A DNA stretch of 64,000 nt from CBDHEY01 sp965262305 (GTDB lineage Bacteria > Pseudomonadota > Gammaproteobacteria > Pseudomonadales > Cellvibrionaceae), in contig CBDHEY010000002.1 of assembly GCA_965262305.1 (NCBI GenBank), positions 1,922,001-1,986,000 on the forward strand, given 5' to 3'. Both the position numbers and the translations under genes were made by a program. This document shows positions 43,196-52,350 of this stretch, piece by piece (position 1 is the first letter of the stretch; the number at the start of each line of letters is the position of its first letter). Under the pieces are notes generated by a model that made no database searches, was not told where the DNA came from, and saw only the letters and a program-made list of their open reading frames with translations.

Positions 43196-45655
43196 TCAGG
43201 CGTTAACAATTCCCTGGAGCTCCATTGCTAAAGCGCTGTTAATTTTATTTTGCGTCACTTTAAATTTGTTTCCTGCTAAACGCACGATTCCTGGAATATC
43301 TAAAATCAAAGCAACTGTCCCATTTCCAAGAATCGTCGCACCAGAAATTCCTTCAACCTTTCGGTAGTTTTGTTCAAGACTCTTAATCACAACTTGTTGC
43401 TGAGCAAGTAATTCATCCACAATAACACCAACTTTGTCGCCTTCTGATTCAACAACAACCATTAAAGAATTATCTAGTGATTCACTATCAGAGGCGACGG
43501 AAAACGCAGTTGATAAATTTATAATAGGAACATAGTCATCACGAAGTTTAAATACTTCACAACCATCGGCAACCTTACTGACATATTCGCTCTTACATTG
43601 CATTGATTCGACAATAGAAATTAAAGGGAATACATATGTATTGGACCCAACTCTTACCAATTGGCCATCTAGAATCGCAAGCGTTAAAGGTAGACGAATA
43701 GTGATCTTAGAGCCTCGACCTAATTCCGAGTTAATTTCGACCGAACCATTAAGCGCCTGAATATTACGTTTTACCACATCCATTCCAACGCCACGTCCCG
43801 AAACATCAGTAACTTCTTTGGCGGTGGAGAATCCCGGTTGAAAAATTAAATCATAAGCTTGTTCTTTACTAAGTTGTTCTGCATCTGCAACCGAGATAAT
43901 ACCCTTGGAAATAGCTTTTTCTTTTAATTTTTCAGGGTTCAAACCTTTTCCATCATCTTCAATTTCAATGACAACATTTCCACTTTGGTGAAACGCATTA
44001 AGCGTGATCCGGCCAGCTCGATCCTTGTTCGACTCAGCACGTTCATCCGGAAGTTCAATGCCATGATCCACAGCATTCCTTACAAGATGAACCAGAGGGT
44101 CACCAATCTTTTCCATAACCGTTTTATCAAGCTCGGTTTGCTCTCCTAACATTTCAAGCTCAATCTCTTTACCTAATGATTGACTTAAATCTCGGACCAT
44201 ACGGGGAAAGCGACTAAAGGCAAAGCTTATAGGTAACATGCGGATACGCATAACAGATTCTTGTAACTCTCGAGTATTCTGTTCTAGCTGATTTAGTCCC
44301 TCGATTAATTTAGGAATTCGGTCTGTCTCAAAGTCTGTACCTAATTGACCCAGCATAGACTGAGTGATAACAAGCTCACCTACCATATCAATTAGACTGT
44401 CAACTTTATCTGTACCTACACGAATGGACGAAGTTTCCGTAGATGCTTTTTTTGTTTTTACCTTTGCTTGAGCAGTTGTTTTTCTTTCCGATTTTTTCTC
44501 TTCTAATTTAGGGTGATTGACTACAACAGATTCGTCATTTTTTGTATCCGCAATAGATTCATTAGAATGATTAGAGTCATCTACTTCTACTTTAGATTCT
44601 ACTTCGCTAGGCGGATTAATCACTAATTTTGATTCATCCGCAACCCATTCAAATGCTTCGGTGATTTTACCTTCGGTGATATTTTCACCATCCATTTCGA
44701 TTTCCCAGCGTAAATAGCATTGCTCACTTTCAAGCTGAGAAATTTTTGGCAACAAATCAAAAGACGTTTTACATTCAATATTTCCAATTTCGCTTAGCGA
44801 ATTAAATATTTTAATCGGGTCATTGCCCGTTTTTAGAACATCTTGGTTCGGCTCAAATTTTATCGACCACTTACTTGGATTTACATTGTTTTTATTACTA
44901 GTTGCTTCAGACGCATTAGCTTCTCTTCTGATAACAATGTCAGATTCATCGGCAACCCATTCGAAAACTTCTTCGATTACACTCTTTTCTACATCTGATA
45001 TTAATTCGAGATGCCAAGACAGGTAGCACTCATCGGAATGCAATTCAGATAATGGTATGAGTTTTTCTAAATGAGTAATGCAGGTTAGTTCACCTAATTC
45101 TTTTAGTTCACGAATAATTCTCGAGGGATCATTTCCTGTCTTTAAGATATTTTGATCTGGATTAAATTCGATAATCCATTTTTCTTCACTAACCACAACG
45201 TCAACAGCTTCAGAATTATGTTTCTGAAGTGTTTCTTGAGAAGATTTTGCGGAGGTATTACTCGACTTACCGGCTAAGATTTCCGTAAATTTGACTTGCA
45301 GTTCTTCCGATAATTCTGTTTGAGCATCGTCTCCTGCTTGCAATAACTCAAGCATTTCTTTCATACAATCCACAGATTGTAAAAATAAATTTATTTCATC
45401 GGGAGAGATCGAACGCTTTCCTGAACGGACCTCATCTAATAGCGTTTCAAGAATATGCGTAAATTCTGCAACAGCGGTGAACCCAAATGTAGCACTTCCA
45501 CCTTTTATAGAATGAGCTGAACGAAAAATTGCATTTATCGTTTCACTATCAATATCATCGGGATCGAGCTCCATGAGCGCCGACTCCATAATATCCAAGC
45601 CTTCAAAACTTTCTTCGAAGAAAACTTGATGAAACTGAGAGAGGTCAATACTCAT
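43196..45655 (-). CDS. cheA: Chemotaxis histidine kinase CheA with duplicated module
   Basis: 819 residues. The P1 HPt domain carries H48 in IFRSAHSIKGGSATFGF. Then come two copies of one alpha/beta module, residues 159-244 and 262-347: each begins KWxIxFxPxQxxLKTGNDP, then LGxLxC, then C-Y-L-x-W and ends FEWVADES. A Ser/Lys-rich linker precedes the P3 dimerisation domain (TDKVDSLIDMVGELVITQSM), the HATPase (HLVRNAVDHGIELPD, DDGKGLN, GRGVGMDVVK) and the CheW-like P5. The duplicated module occupies the P2 position, where CheY or CheB bind. CheA phosphorylates the CheY at 45683 and CheB at 37184. Confidence 0.96.
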   Translation of the reverse strand: MSIDLSQFHQVFFEESFEGLDIMESALMELDPDDIDSETINAIFRSAHSIKGGSATFGFTAVAEFTHILETLLDEVRSGKRSISPDEINLFLQSVDCMKEMLELLQAGDDAQTELSEELQVKFTEILAGKSSNTSAKSSQETLQKHNSEAVDVVVSEEKWIIEFNPDQNILKTGNDPSRIIRELKELGELTCITHLEKLIPLSELHSDECYLSWHLELISDVEKSVIEEVFEWVADESDIVIRREANASEATSNKNNVNPSKWSIKFEPNQDVLKTGNDPIKIFNSLSEIGNIECKTSFDLLPKISQLESEQCYLRWEIEMDGENITEGKITEAFEWVADESKLVINPPSEVESKVEVDDSNHSNESIADTKNDESVVVNHPKLEEKKSERKTTAQAKVKTKKASTETSSIRVGTDKVDSLIDMVGELVITQSMLGQLGTDFETDRIPKLIEGLNQLEQNTRELQESVMRIRMLPISFAFSRFPRMVRDLSQSLGKEIELEMLGEQTELDKTVMEKIGDPLVHLVRNAVDHGIELPDERAESNKDRAGRITLNAFHQSGNVVIEIEDDGKGLNPEKLKEKAISKGIISVADAEQLSKEQAYDLIFQPGFSTAKEVTDVSGRGVGMDVVKRNIQALNGSVEINSELGRGSKITIRLPLTLAILDGQLVRVGSNTYVFPLISIVESMQCKSEYVSKVADGCEVFKLRDDYVPIINLSTAFSVASDSESLDNSLMVVVESEGDKVGVIVDELLAQQQVVIKSLEQNYRKVEGISGATILGNGTVALILDIPGIVRLAGNKFKVTQNKINSALAMELQGIVNA

Positions 45656-45682
45656 GGGACTCCCATCGCTTAGTTCTTATTA

Positions 45683-46045
45683 TTACAGTACTTTCGAAAT
45701 AGTCGACAACAGTTGCTCGGGATTAAATGGTTTTACAATCCATCCAGTTGCCCCTGCGGCTTTGCCTTCGCTCTTTTTATCTGATCCCGATTCAGTAGTT
45801 AACATCAATATTGGCGTAAATTTATATTGCCCTAATTGACGTAACTCTTTTATTAACGCTATACCATCCATGTTAGGCATATTAATATCAGAAATAACCA
45901 GATCAATACCACTTTGGCCTTGAGCAACCTTTAATGCTTCTTGCCCATCAGAGGCTTCCAATACATCATGGCCAGCACCTTTCAAAGTGAAACCAACCAT
46001 TTGGCGCATGGAAGCTGAATCATCGACAGCTAAAATTTTAGCCAT
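45683..46045 (-). CDS. cheY: Chemotaxis response regulator CheY (chemosensory operon)
   Basis: A 120-residue single receiver: acidic pocket D8/D9, phospho-acceptor D53 in LVISDINMPNMDG, switch threonine in MLTTESGSDKK and lysine in WIVKPFNPEQL. The block GATGWIVKPFNPEQLL differs clearly from the motor CheY at 227-613 and is typical of CheY encoded first in Che2-type (P. aeruginosa cluster II) operons. It lies 27 bp before cheA and 25 bp after a STAS gene. Its output target may be something other than the motor. Confidence 0.94.
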   Translation of the reverse strand: MAKILAVDDSASMRQMVGFTLKGAGHDVLEASDGQEALKVAQGQSGIDLVISDINMPNMDGIALIKELRQLGQYKFTPILMLTTESGSDKKSEGKAAGATGWIVKPFNPEQLLSTISKVL

Positions 46046-46070
46046 TTAAATGTCTCCTCGTTAGTCTTAA

Positions 46071-46355
46071 CTAGTGAATTCCTAAGGTGGTATCCAAACC
46101 CAACAAATTTGCTGCGTTTATTAGCTTTTGAGAGGGTTGCTCCCAATCCACGGAAATCTGTCTATCTTTCGATGCCAATATAAAAGCAAGTAATAGTTGA
46201 ATGCCTGCCGTATCTGTGCGGTGAACATCTTTACCTTGTAAAACAATACGATCACAATCAGGTTGATTGACGAGAGTTTCAAACTCTTCATGAAGGCCAT
46301 TTACGTTAGCAATGGTCAAGTTTTCCGGTAAATGAAATTCGATTCGCTCAGCCAT
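46071..46355 (-). CDS. STAS-domain protein at the head of the chemosensory operon
   Basis: A 94-residue single STAS domain. Conserved positions: CDRIVLQGKDVHRTDTAGIQ, where Thr in the RTDTAG loop occupies the place of the phosphorylatable Ser of SpoIIAA, followed by LLLAFILASKDRQISV. Proteins of this kind begin many chemosensory operons; their role is not settled. Here a PP2C/kinase protein (HsbR, 35040) that handles a STAS partner is encoded at the other end of the same gene run. It is the first gene after a 433-bp gap and so probably marks the operon start. Confidence 0.87.
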   Translation of the reverse strand: MAERIEFHLPENLTIANVNGLHEEFETLVNQPDCDRIVLQGKDVHRTDTAGIQLLLAFILASKDRQISVDWEQPSQKLINAANLLGLDTTLGIH

Positions 46356-46788
46356 GGTACCTCCATACGCATCGATGCTTTGCTAATAATCTACATATAT
46401 TCTTTAGTTTAGACAGGTTTTTGAAACTTGCTGAGGGATTCTTTGGCTGACGATAAAATTAGCCAAAATTCTCTGAAAAAGTAGTTAAATGGTTTTTTAT
46501 ATTCTAAAAAATCATTTAAAAACATACAGTTAAAACAAAGATGTTTTAGTTGTTTTTCAATTTAACTTTTCGGCGCTCTTATGAAAATTGGGATTGGAAT
46601 CTAAGGTATTGAAATAATTCTCTTTAGCAAACAAAATCTGGCATTTAATTTACCATTAGTCCAATCTGCTCGAACAATCTAAAAATTGAAAAAACTATCT
46701 AATAGGTGGTTATGAATAGTGGATATTTTCCAATAAACATTTTACTAGCTGAACTTTATTAAATGAGTCACTTGAAGATAATTCGGGC
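46356..46788. other. Intergenic region before the chemosensory operon
   Basis: No gene seen in these 433 bp. It should contain the end of the fliE-fliJ transcript and the promoter of STAS-cheYAW. Near 46442-46467 there is an inverted repeat (separate entry). An AT-only hairpin (TAAAACA/TGTTTTA, near 46532-46550) could be a weak terminator for fliJ. No sigma54 and no convincing sigma28 match was found; GCCGAAAA on the minus strand near 46570 lacks a TAAA at the right distance. Confidence 0.55.
46442..46467. repeat. Inverted repeat upstream of the STAS-che operon
   Basis: TTTGGCT (46442-46448) and AGCCAAA (46461-46467) are perfect 7-bp arms around a 12-bp AT-rich centre. It lies 87 bp before the STAS start codon. 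It could be an operator, or part of the promoter region; there is no T-tract that would favour a terminator. Confidence 0.4.
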
Positions 46789-47217
46789 TTATTTTTTTCT
46801 TCCGTTATACCATTCATCAAGCATTTTTTGTTCATTCCTGTTGGATTTAACCAGTTCTTGTTTTTCAATCGAGCTAGCTAGACCTTCGAAAGCACGTCGT
46901 TTCAAATGAAATTTGTGCCATACATTCTTTTTAATCTGGCACTCATGCTCAACTTGTCGAATGAGAGATTCTTGACTTTGACCGGCTTCAGATAACTGTT
47001 TTAAAAAATTACGACTATTAATTATTTCTTTAACACTATTCGCATTTTTTTTTGCGTTTGAGCTCTTTTCATATTCATGATAATAACGCTTTAAATCAAG
47101 CGACTTATTTTTCTCTTTTTCTAGCAAGGAAGCAACTTCACCAAAAGATGCCGCCGCTTCATCTTCTGCTTTCTTCGCAAGCTCGATAACGACTTTTAAT
47201 CTCTTCGATCGATTCAT
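46789..47217 (-). CDS. fliJ: Flagellar export chaperone FliJ
   Basis: A 142-residue, highly charged helical protein predicted to form an antiparallel coiled coil, beginning NRSKRLKVVIELAKKAEDEA as FliJ proteins do. FliJ inserts into the FliI ring as the stalk of the export ATPase and binds FlhA. Sequence conservation is low, so position directly after fliI (5 bp) and length carry weight. It ends the fliE-F-G-H-I-J operon; the next genes downstream are chemosensory after a 433-bp gap. Confidence 0.93.
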   Translation of the reverse strand: MNRSKRLKVVIELAKKAEDEAAASFGEVASLLEKEKNKSLDLKRYYHEYEKSSNAKKNANSVKEIINSRNFLKQLSEAGQSQESLIRQVEHECQIKKNVWHKFHLKRRAFEGLASSIEKQELVKSNRNEQKMLDEWYNGRKK

Positions 47218-47222
47218 TTAGC

Positions 47223-48659
47223 CTACTTTTGTCTCAGCGGACGCTTCTTGTTATTACTTCGTAAACCTGATTTTGGTGAAGATTCTTGATTATTCTGGTT
47301 TGCATTGTTTACTGTGCTTTGCTCGCTGCTTGTGTCAATTAGCGACAACAATTGCACAAGGCTTTGGTCGTAGCTTGCTGAAGAATTAAGTTTTTGGGAA
47401 ACATAAGATCTAAGTGCCGGCAAAAGCTCTATGGCTTGATCAATTTCTCTATCAGCACCCTTCGAATAGGCCCCAATGGAAATCAGATCTTTATTTGCGT
47501 TATAACATGATAATAATCGTTTAAACCTCTGAGCAGCTGCGAGGTGTTTTTCAGACACAATATTCGGCATTACGCGACTAATTGAAGCCTCTACATCAAT
47601 TGCAGGATAAATTCCTTCTTCTGCAAGTGACCTAGATAAAACTATATGACCGTCTAGTATCGCTCGAGCTGAATCAGCGATGGGGTCTTGCAGATCGTCC
47701 CCTTCTGTTAATACTGTGTAAAACGCTGTAATTGATCCACCGCCTTTGTCGGCATTACCTGCTCGCTCAACCAGTTCTGGAATCTTTGAAAATACAGATG
47801 GTGGGTAACCTTTGGTTGCTGGCGGCTCCCCAATAGCTAGGGAAATCTCTCTTTGAGCTTGAGCATAACGTGTTAACGAGTCCATTAACAGTAAAACACT
47901 CTTCCCTTGATCGCGAAAATATTCTGCAATCTGAGTGGCGAGTTGTGCAGCTCGCAGCCTCATTAAGGGTGCGTCATCTGCAGGAGAGGCCACAACAATC
48001 GCCTTTTTTAAACCTTCTTTTCCTAAGATGTTATCAATAAACTCTTTAACTTCTCTGCCACGCTCTCCAATCAGACCAACAACCACAATATCGGCACTCG
48101 TCGATCGTGTCATCATGCCCATGAGAACACTTTTTCCTACTCCACTGCCTGCAAATAATCCTATTCTCTGCCCCTTACCAACACTTAATAAACCATTAAT
48201 TGCTCGAATCCCGACATCTAAAGGTTCATCTATCGGGTCACGGTGCAGTGGATTAATATATCTCGAGGAATGAGATCCATTTTCAGAAGAACTTAGAGAA
48301 CCTAAACCATCAAGCGGTTGACCAACTCCGTTGAGAATTCGACCTACTAAGCCTTCACTTATGGTTAAACCTTCATGAGATTCTAATGGAACCACTGTGG
48401 CACCGGGCTGCAAACCATCTATACGTTGTACGGGCATTAGATAGGTTTTTTCACCATCAAAGCCAACGACTTCCGCATCAAATTCGGTACTATTTTTAGT
48501 TTTCACTCGACACTGACGGCCGACGGAAATATTAAGACCCACTGCCTCCATCGTTAATCCAACCATTCGTGTTAGTCTTCCTGTAACACATGGTGTCGTT
48601 TGCAATAAATCATACTGTCGATACTTTAGTAGCCTGTTTTCAATGGCTTCTCGATTCAT
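47223..48659 (-). CDS. fliI: Flagellar export ATPase FliI
   Basis: 478 residues. Walker A is GLFAGSGVGKS (about 167-177), Walker B and catalytic Glu lie in VVVGLIGERGREVKEF and SVLLLMDSLTRYAQAQREIS, and the family signature AIGEPPATKGYPPSVF is intact. FliI hexamers energise substrate entry into the export gate. The C-terminus has an extra Ser/Asn/Lys-rich tail of about 30 residues compared with Salmonella FliI. It lies 3 bp after fliH and 5 bp before fliJ. Confidence 0.98.
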   Translation of the reverse strand: MNREAIENRLLKYRQYDLLQTTPCVTGRLTRMVGLTMEAVGLNISVGRQCRVKTKNSTEFDAEVVGFDGEKTYLMPVQRIDGLQPGATVVPLESHEGLTISEGLVGRILNGVGQPLDGLGSLSSSENGSHSSRYINPLHRDPIDEPLDVGIRAINGLLSVGKGQRIGLFAGSGVGKSVLMGMMTRSTSADIVVVGLIGERGREVKEFIDNILGKEGLKKAIVVASPADDAPLMRLRAAQLATQIAEYFRDQGKSVLLLMDSLTRYAQAQREISLAIGEPPATKGYPPSVFSKIPELVERAGNADKGGGSITAFYTVLTEGDDLQDPIADSARAILDGHIVLSRSLAEEGIYPAIDVEASISRVMPNIVSEKHLAAAQRFKRLLSCYNANKDLISIGAYSKGADREIDQAIELLPALRSYVSQKLNSSASYDQSLVQLLSLIDTSSEQSTVNNANQNNQESSPKSGLRSNNKKRPLRQK

Positions 48660-48662
48660 AAG

Positions 48663-49589
48663 TTATTCTGGTTCTTCGAGATTAGAATGTTTAGATTTTG
48701 GAATGGATTCTGGATTTTCTGTTTTAATCATTTTTTCGAGGCTCGATACCTCATCTAAGTCTAAGGTATCATCCCGCTCTGTTATCTTATCAAAATGATT
48801 TGGTACATCTTCTAATGTATGTAATTCCGTAGACTGTTTTTGCTTAATTTCTTTAAAATACTTATCTAGTCGCGCTTCCACAGTGTAGTCGATGAAACTT
48901 TCATCCGACTGAACCTGACATCCTCCGGGTTTGATTTTATCATTAATTTTTACACTCCAATTTCTCTGAGTCTTTGGTAAAAACCCCTCAATCAGGTCGG
49001 CATCTTTTTGACTCAGATAAACAGTAATGTTTTTAGATCCAATTGGAAGCGCATCAAGAGTATGATGTATAACATTTACTATTTTATGTGGGAACTGTTC
49101 AATTTCAGTATGTAACAACTCTTGAGTGAGTCGTATAGCAATATCTAAAATGATATTTTCAATCTTCTTATCTTGATCAAGCATTGGATTAAGAAGTGCA
49201 TCAGCGATTGTTTTCAACCGCATTTGTTCATCGACTAACTGATCTCGAAACTCGTTAAAAGCTTTGTCTTTTCCCTGTTTTGTTCCTTCATTTAAACCTT
49301 CTTCGAATCCCTTTTCAAATCCCGCTTCCCGACCCTGATTAAACCCTTCTTCGTGGGCATCATCAGTAATTTTTTTCAACTGCTCAGCAGTCAGCGATTT
49401 TGGTTTTACCTTACCATTGTAGTCTTCAATAATTTCATCGTTTTCATACGCATCTTTTTCCTTATTCGCACTACGAAAAAGACGCTCTTTTTTTACATCA
49501 ACATTGGGCAATGACCAAGAAACTACTTGATCACTATTCGAAATTAGCTCCGAAGGAATACGGTTTTTTTCGTTTTGACTACTACTCAT
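48663..49589 (-). CDS. fliH: Flagellar export regulator FliH
   Basis: 308 residues. The middle holds the glycine-repeat helix GFNQGREAGFEKGFEEGLNE that is typical of FliH (GxxxG series), followed by the V-ATPase E-subunit-like domain that binds FliI, with ILDIAIRLTQELLHTEIEQF and CQVQSDESFIDYTVEARLDK. FliH dimers hold FliI and tether it to FliN. The C-terminal acidic tail of about 60 residues is longer than in enteric FliH. It lies between fliG and fliI. Confidence 0.95.
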   Translation of the reverse strand: MSSSQNEKNRIPSELISNSDQVVSWSLPNVDVKKERLFRSANKEKDAYENDEIIEDYNGKVKPKSLTAEQLKKITDDAHEEGFNQGREAGFEKGFEEGLNEGTKQGKDKAFNEFRDQLVDEQMRLKTIADALLNPMLDQDKKIENIILDIAIRLTQELLHTEIEQFPHKIVNVIHHTLDALPIGSKNITVYLSQKDADLIEGFLPKTQRNWSVKINDKIKPGGCQVQSDESFIDYTVEARLDKYFKEIKQKQSTELHTLEDVPNHFDKITERDDTLDLDEVSSLEKMIKTENPESIPKSKHSNLEEPE

Positions 49590-49604
49590 TTGAAAAGATA
49601 ACCC

Positions 49605-50636
49605 TTAAAGCATTTCTTCGCCACCACCGCCAAGGTTAATCTCGCCGGCGTCAGCCATTCTTCGTGCAATGGTAAGTATTTCTTTTTGCGCAGCTTCAAC
49701 TTCTGATACCTTAACTGGACCTTTTGATTCTAGATCATCGCGAAGAAGCTCTGCCGCTCGTTTAGACATATTGGAAAATATTTTTTCTTGTAGTTCGTCG
49801 TCGGCACCTTTTAATGCCAAGATAAGTACGTCGGAAGATACTTCTCTGAGTAAGCCTTGAATACCCTTATCATCAACTTCCTTAAGATTCTCAAACACAA
49901 ACATGAGATCTTGAATCTGAGTCCCAATATCCTCATCGACTTCACGAATAGAATCCAGCAATTCACCACTAACAGAACTATCCAGGTTGTTGACGATTTC
50001 AGCCGCTTTCTTAATGCCGCCCATTTCTTTCGTTTGCGATCCCGCGTTACCAGAAAATTGTTTTTCTAAGATGTCATTCAATTCCTGCAAGGCTGTTGGT
50101 TGAACTGTATCGAGTGATGCAACCCTCATCATGACATCTAGACGAACTTTATCTGGGAAGTAATCTAGTATTTCAGCCGCTTGATCAGCATCTAGATAAG
50201 CCAAAACAATAGCTTGAATTTGAGGATGCTCATTGCGAATGATGTCTGCAACCGAGCGCGCTTCCATCCACTTTAAAGTATCGAGACCAGTTGTATTGCC
50301 TCCTAAGAGGATTCGATCAACCAAACCATCTGCTTTATCTTGACCCAAAGCCGCCACTAGCATATTTCGAATATAGCCATCAGAGCCAATCCCTAAGCCA
50401 GTTTGCGTACGCACTTCATCCATAAAACTATTCAATACAACTTCAACCTGCTCTTGCTGTATATTAGCTAACTGAGCCATCGCAGTACCCAATCTTTGTA
50501 CTTCTTTTGGACCCAAGTGCTTTAAGATTTCCGCTGCACTAGATTCACCTAGTGTCATTAAAAGAATGGCTGCTTGATCTAACTTACTGATAGAAGAAGA
50601 CTTATCAGCATCTTGTTTATCAGGGGTGGGACTCAT
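49605..50636 (-). CDS. fliG: Flagellar motor switch protein FliG
   Basis: 343 residues with the N, middle and C domains of FliG: AAILLMTLGESSAAEILKHL at the start, the EHPQIQAIVLAYLDADQAAE motif in the middle, and the torque-generating C-domain with VFENLKEVDDKGIQGLLREV and SNMSKRAAELLRDDLESKGP. Charged residues needed for stator contact are visible. FliG joins the MS ring (FliF) to FliM. It overlaps fliF by 4 bp. Confidence 0.98.
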   Translation of the reverse strand: MSPTPDKQDADKSSSISKLDQAAILLMTLGESSAAEILKHLGPKEVQRLGTAMAQLANIQQEQVEVVLNSFMDEVRTQTGLGIGSDGYIRNMLVAALGQDKADGLVDRILLGGNTTGLDTLKWMEARSVADIIRNEHPQIQAIVLAYLDADQAAEILDYFPDKVRLDVMMRVASLDTVQPTALQELNDILEKQFSGNAGSQTKEMGGIKKAAEIVNNLDSSVSGELLDSIREVDEDIGTQIQDLMFVFENLKEVDDKGIQGLLREVSSDVLILALKGADDELQEKIFSNMSKRAAELLRDDLESKGPVKVSEVEAAQKEILTIARRMADAGEINLGGGGEEML

Positions 50637-52315
50637 TCTTCATTGACCCAACGCTTAATGACTTGAGCGACTCTTCCCGCATCTTCTGCAACAAGTCCTT
50701 TCACTGCGTTTAACTGTTGTTCATAGTTCTCTTCTGGAGAAGGTAACGCCAAAGCATCACCACCAGATAGCGTTACAGTTTCATCAGAAAGCGTATCGAA
50801 AGCATCCAAACCTTGTGCCTGCAATGCCGCAAGCTCTTTCGCTTCTTCTTCTTGCTTTGCTTTAGAACCTGAACCAGCCAAGCTCTTAAGTACGGGCCGT
50901 AACAGTCCTAAAATAAGCACCATTATTATCAAAACGCCAGCAATTTGTTTTAATATCGCCCGAAACCAATCTTGCTCCCATATTGGAATATCGGCTAACT
51001 CACCACCAAGGGGAGATAAAGGATAAAAGGCTTCGTTCAATATATTCACGCTATCACCACGTGCAGCAGAAAAACCTACCGCATCTCTCACAAGTATAGT
51101 CAATCGTTCAAGATCAGCTTCTTGCCAGGGTTGGCTAGCGATACTTCCATCTTCAGCATTAACAATCTTTTTGTCGTCTAGCACTATTGCAACGGTGAGT
51201 CGTCTTAAACGACCTTTTTCAAGCCGGGTAAAACTAACAGTTCTATCAAGTTCATAGTTTCTCGTAGCTTGCGAGCGGGAGTTACTCGGCGTCTGAGCTT
51301 CTTGTCCTTCATTATTAGGGCCTGCAACTTCAGGGGCTTCGGCATTTGCCGGAGGTTGGTTTGTTAACGCACCAGGAATTCCTGCAACCGCACCGGCGCC
51401 AACCTTTTGTTCATCAATAGTATGTTCACTTCTTACAGCCGGGAGATCTGGATTAAATACTTCTTCGGCTTGCTCAATTTCAGTGAAATCGATATCAGCA
51501 GCAACTTCTGTTTTAAAGTTACCCGCCCCAACAATTGGAGTGAGAAGACGACGAATTCGCAAGATAACGTCATTTTCAACTTTGCGAGTGTAATCCAGAT
51601 TTTGTGAGGCCTGGGCAAGATCGGCATCTTCTTCCGGAAAAGAAAGTAAATTTCCCTTTTGATCAACAATTGAAACATTTTCAATATCTAGTTCGGGAAT
51701 GCTCGCGGCTACGATATTTGCAATACCACGAATCTGTTTGGGTTTTATATCGCGACCAGGAAATAATTCTAAAAATACTGATGCGCTTGGCTCCCTGCCA
51801 TCTCTGACAAATACGGTTCTTTTTGGTATAGCCAAATGCACTCTTGCAGAACGAACTGCATTTATACTCGCGATTGTTCGTGCTAATTCGCCTTCCAACC
51901 CCCTTCGATATCGGGTTGCTTCCATGAATTGGCTGGTTCCAAGAGGCTGCTCCTGGTCTAGCAGCTCATATCCGATGGTTTTGTCTCCCTGTATTCCTCC
52001 CTCAGCAAGGAGAATTCGGGCCTTTTGCACTTCATCGACAGGAACAAGAAGCGCTCCACTGCTACCATCGATCTTATATGGTATCTCATTAAAATCTAAT
52101 ATCGCACCCACTTCAGCCGAATCCAATCGATCAAGACTTCCGTACAGGGGTTTATAATCCTCACCTTGACTCCAGAGTACGGCAGCAAAACCAATGGCCA
52201 CACTAGCAGCTAAACCGATCATTAGTCCTGCCTGGCGAACTAGGTTAAGACTGTTAAAACCTTCAATTAACTCATTTGAAGAATCGTCGGGAGTGATAGT
52301 TTCAGAACTTGCCAT
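50633..52315 (-). CDS. fliF: Flagellar MS-ring protein FliF
   Basis: 560 residues: N-terminal membrane helix (AGLMIGLAASVAIGFAAVLW), periplasmic ring-building motifs (YKPLYGSLDRLDSAEVGAIL, ARVHLAIPKRTVFVRDGREP, ASVFLELFPGRDIKPKQIRG), a disordered Gln/Asn/Pro-rich segment, a second helix (QIAGVLIIMVLILGLLRPVL) and a cytoplasmic tail that binds FliG. It forms the MS ring that starts basal-body assembly. Length is normal. It follows fliE by 35 bp. Confidence 0.98.
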   Translation of the reverse strand: MASSETITPDDSSNELIEGFNSLNLVRQAGLMIGLAASVAIGFAAVLWSQGEDYKPLYGSLDRLDSAEVGAILDFNEIPYKIDGSSGALLVPVDEVQKARILLAEGGIQGDKTIGYELLDQEQPLGTSQFMEATRYRRGLEGELARTIASINAVRSARVHLAIPKRTVFVRDGREPSASVFLELFPGRDIKPKQIRGIANIVAASIPELDIENVSIVDQKGNLLSFPEEDADLAQASQNLDYTRKVENDVILRIRRLLTPIVGAGNFKTEVAADIDFTEIEQAEEVFNPDLPAVRSEHTIDEQKVGAGAVAGIPGALTNQPPANAEAPEVAGPNNEGQEAQTPSNSRSQATRNYELDRTVSFTRLEKGRLRRLTVAIVLDDKKIVNAEDGSIASQPWQEADLERLTILVRDAVGFSAARGDSVNILNEAFYPLSPLGGELADIPIWEQDWFRAILKQIAGVLIIMVLILGLLRPVLKSLAGSGSKAKQEEEAKELAALQAQGLDAFDTLSDETVTLSGGDALALPSPEENYEQQLNAVKGLVAEDAGRVAQVIKRWVNEE

Positions 52316-52350
52316 GTTAACTACTTAAATTAAAATTGATTAAAGAAAAA

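Noticed and set aside
46560..46600. GCCGAAAA on the minus strand as a FliA promoter for the chemosensory operon
   Set aside because: The -35 TAAA is absent at the required 15-nt spacing.
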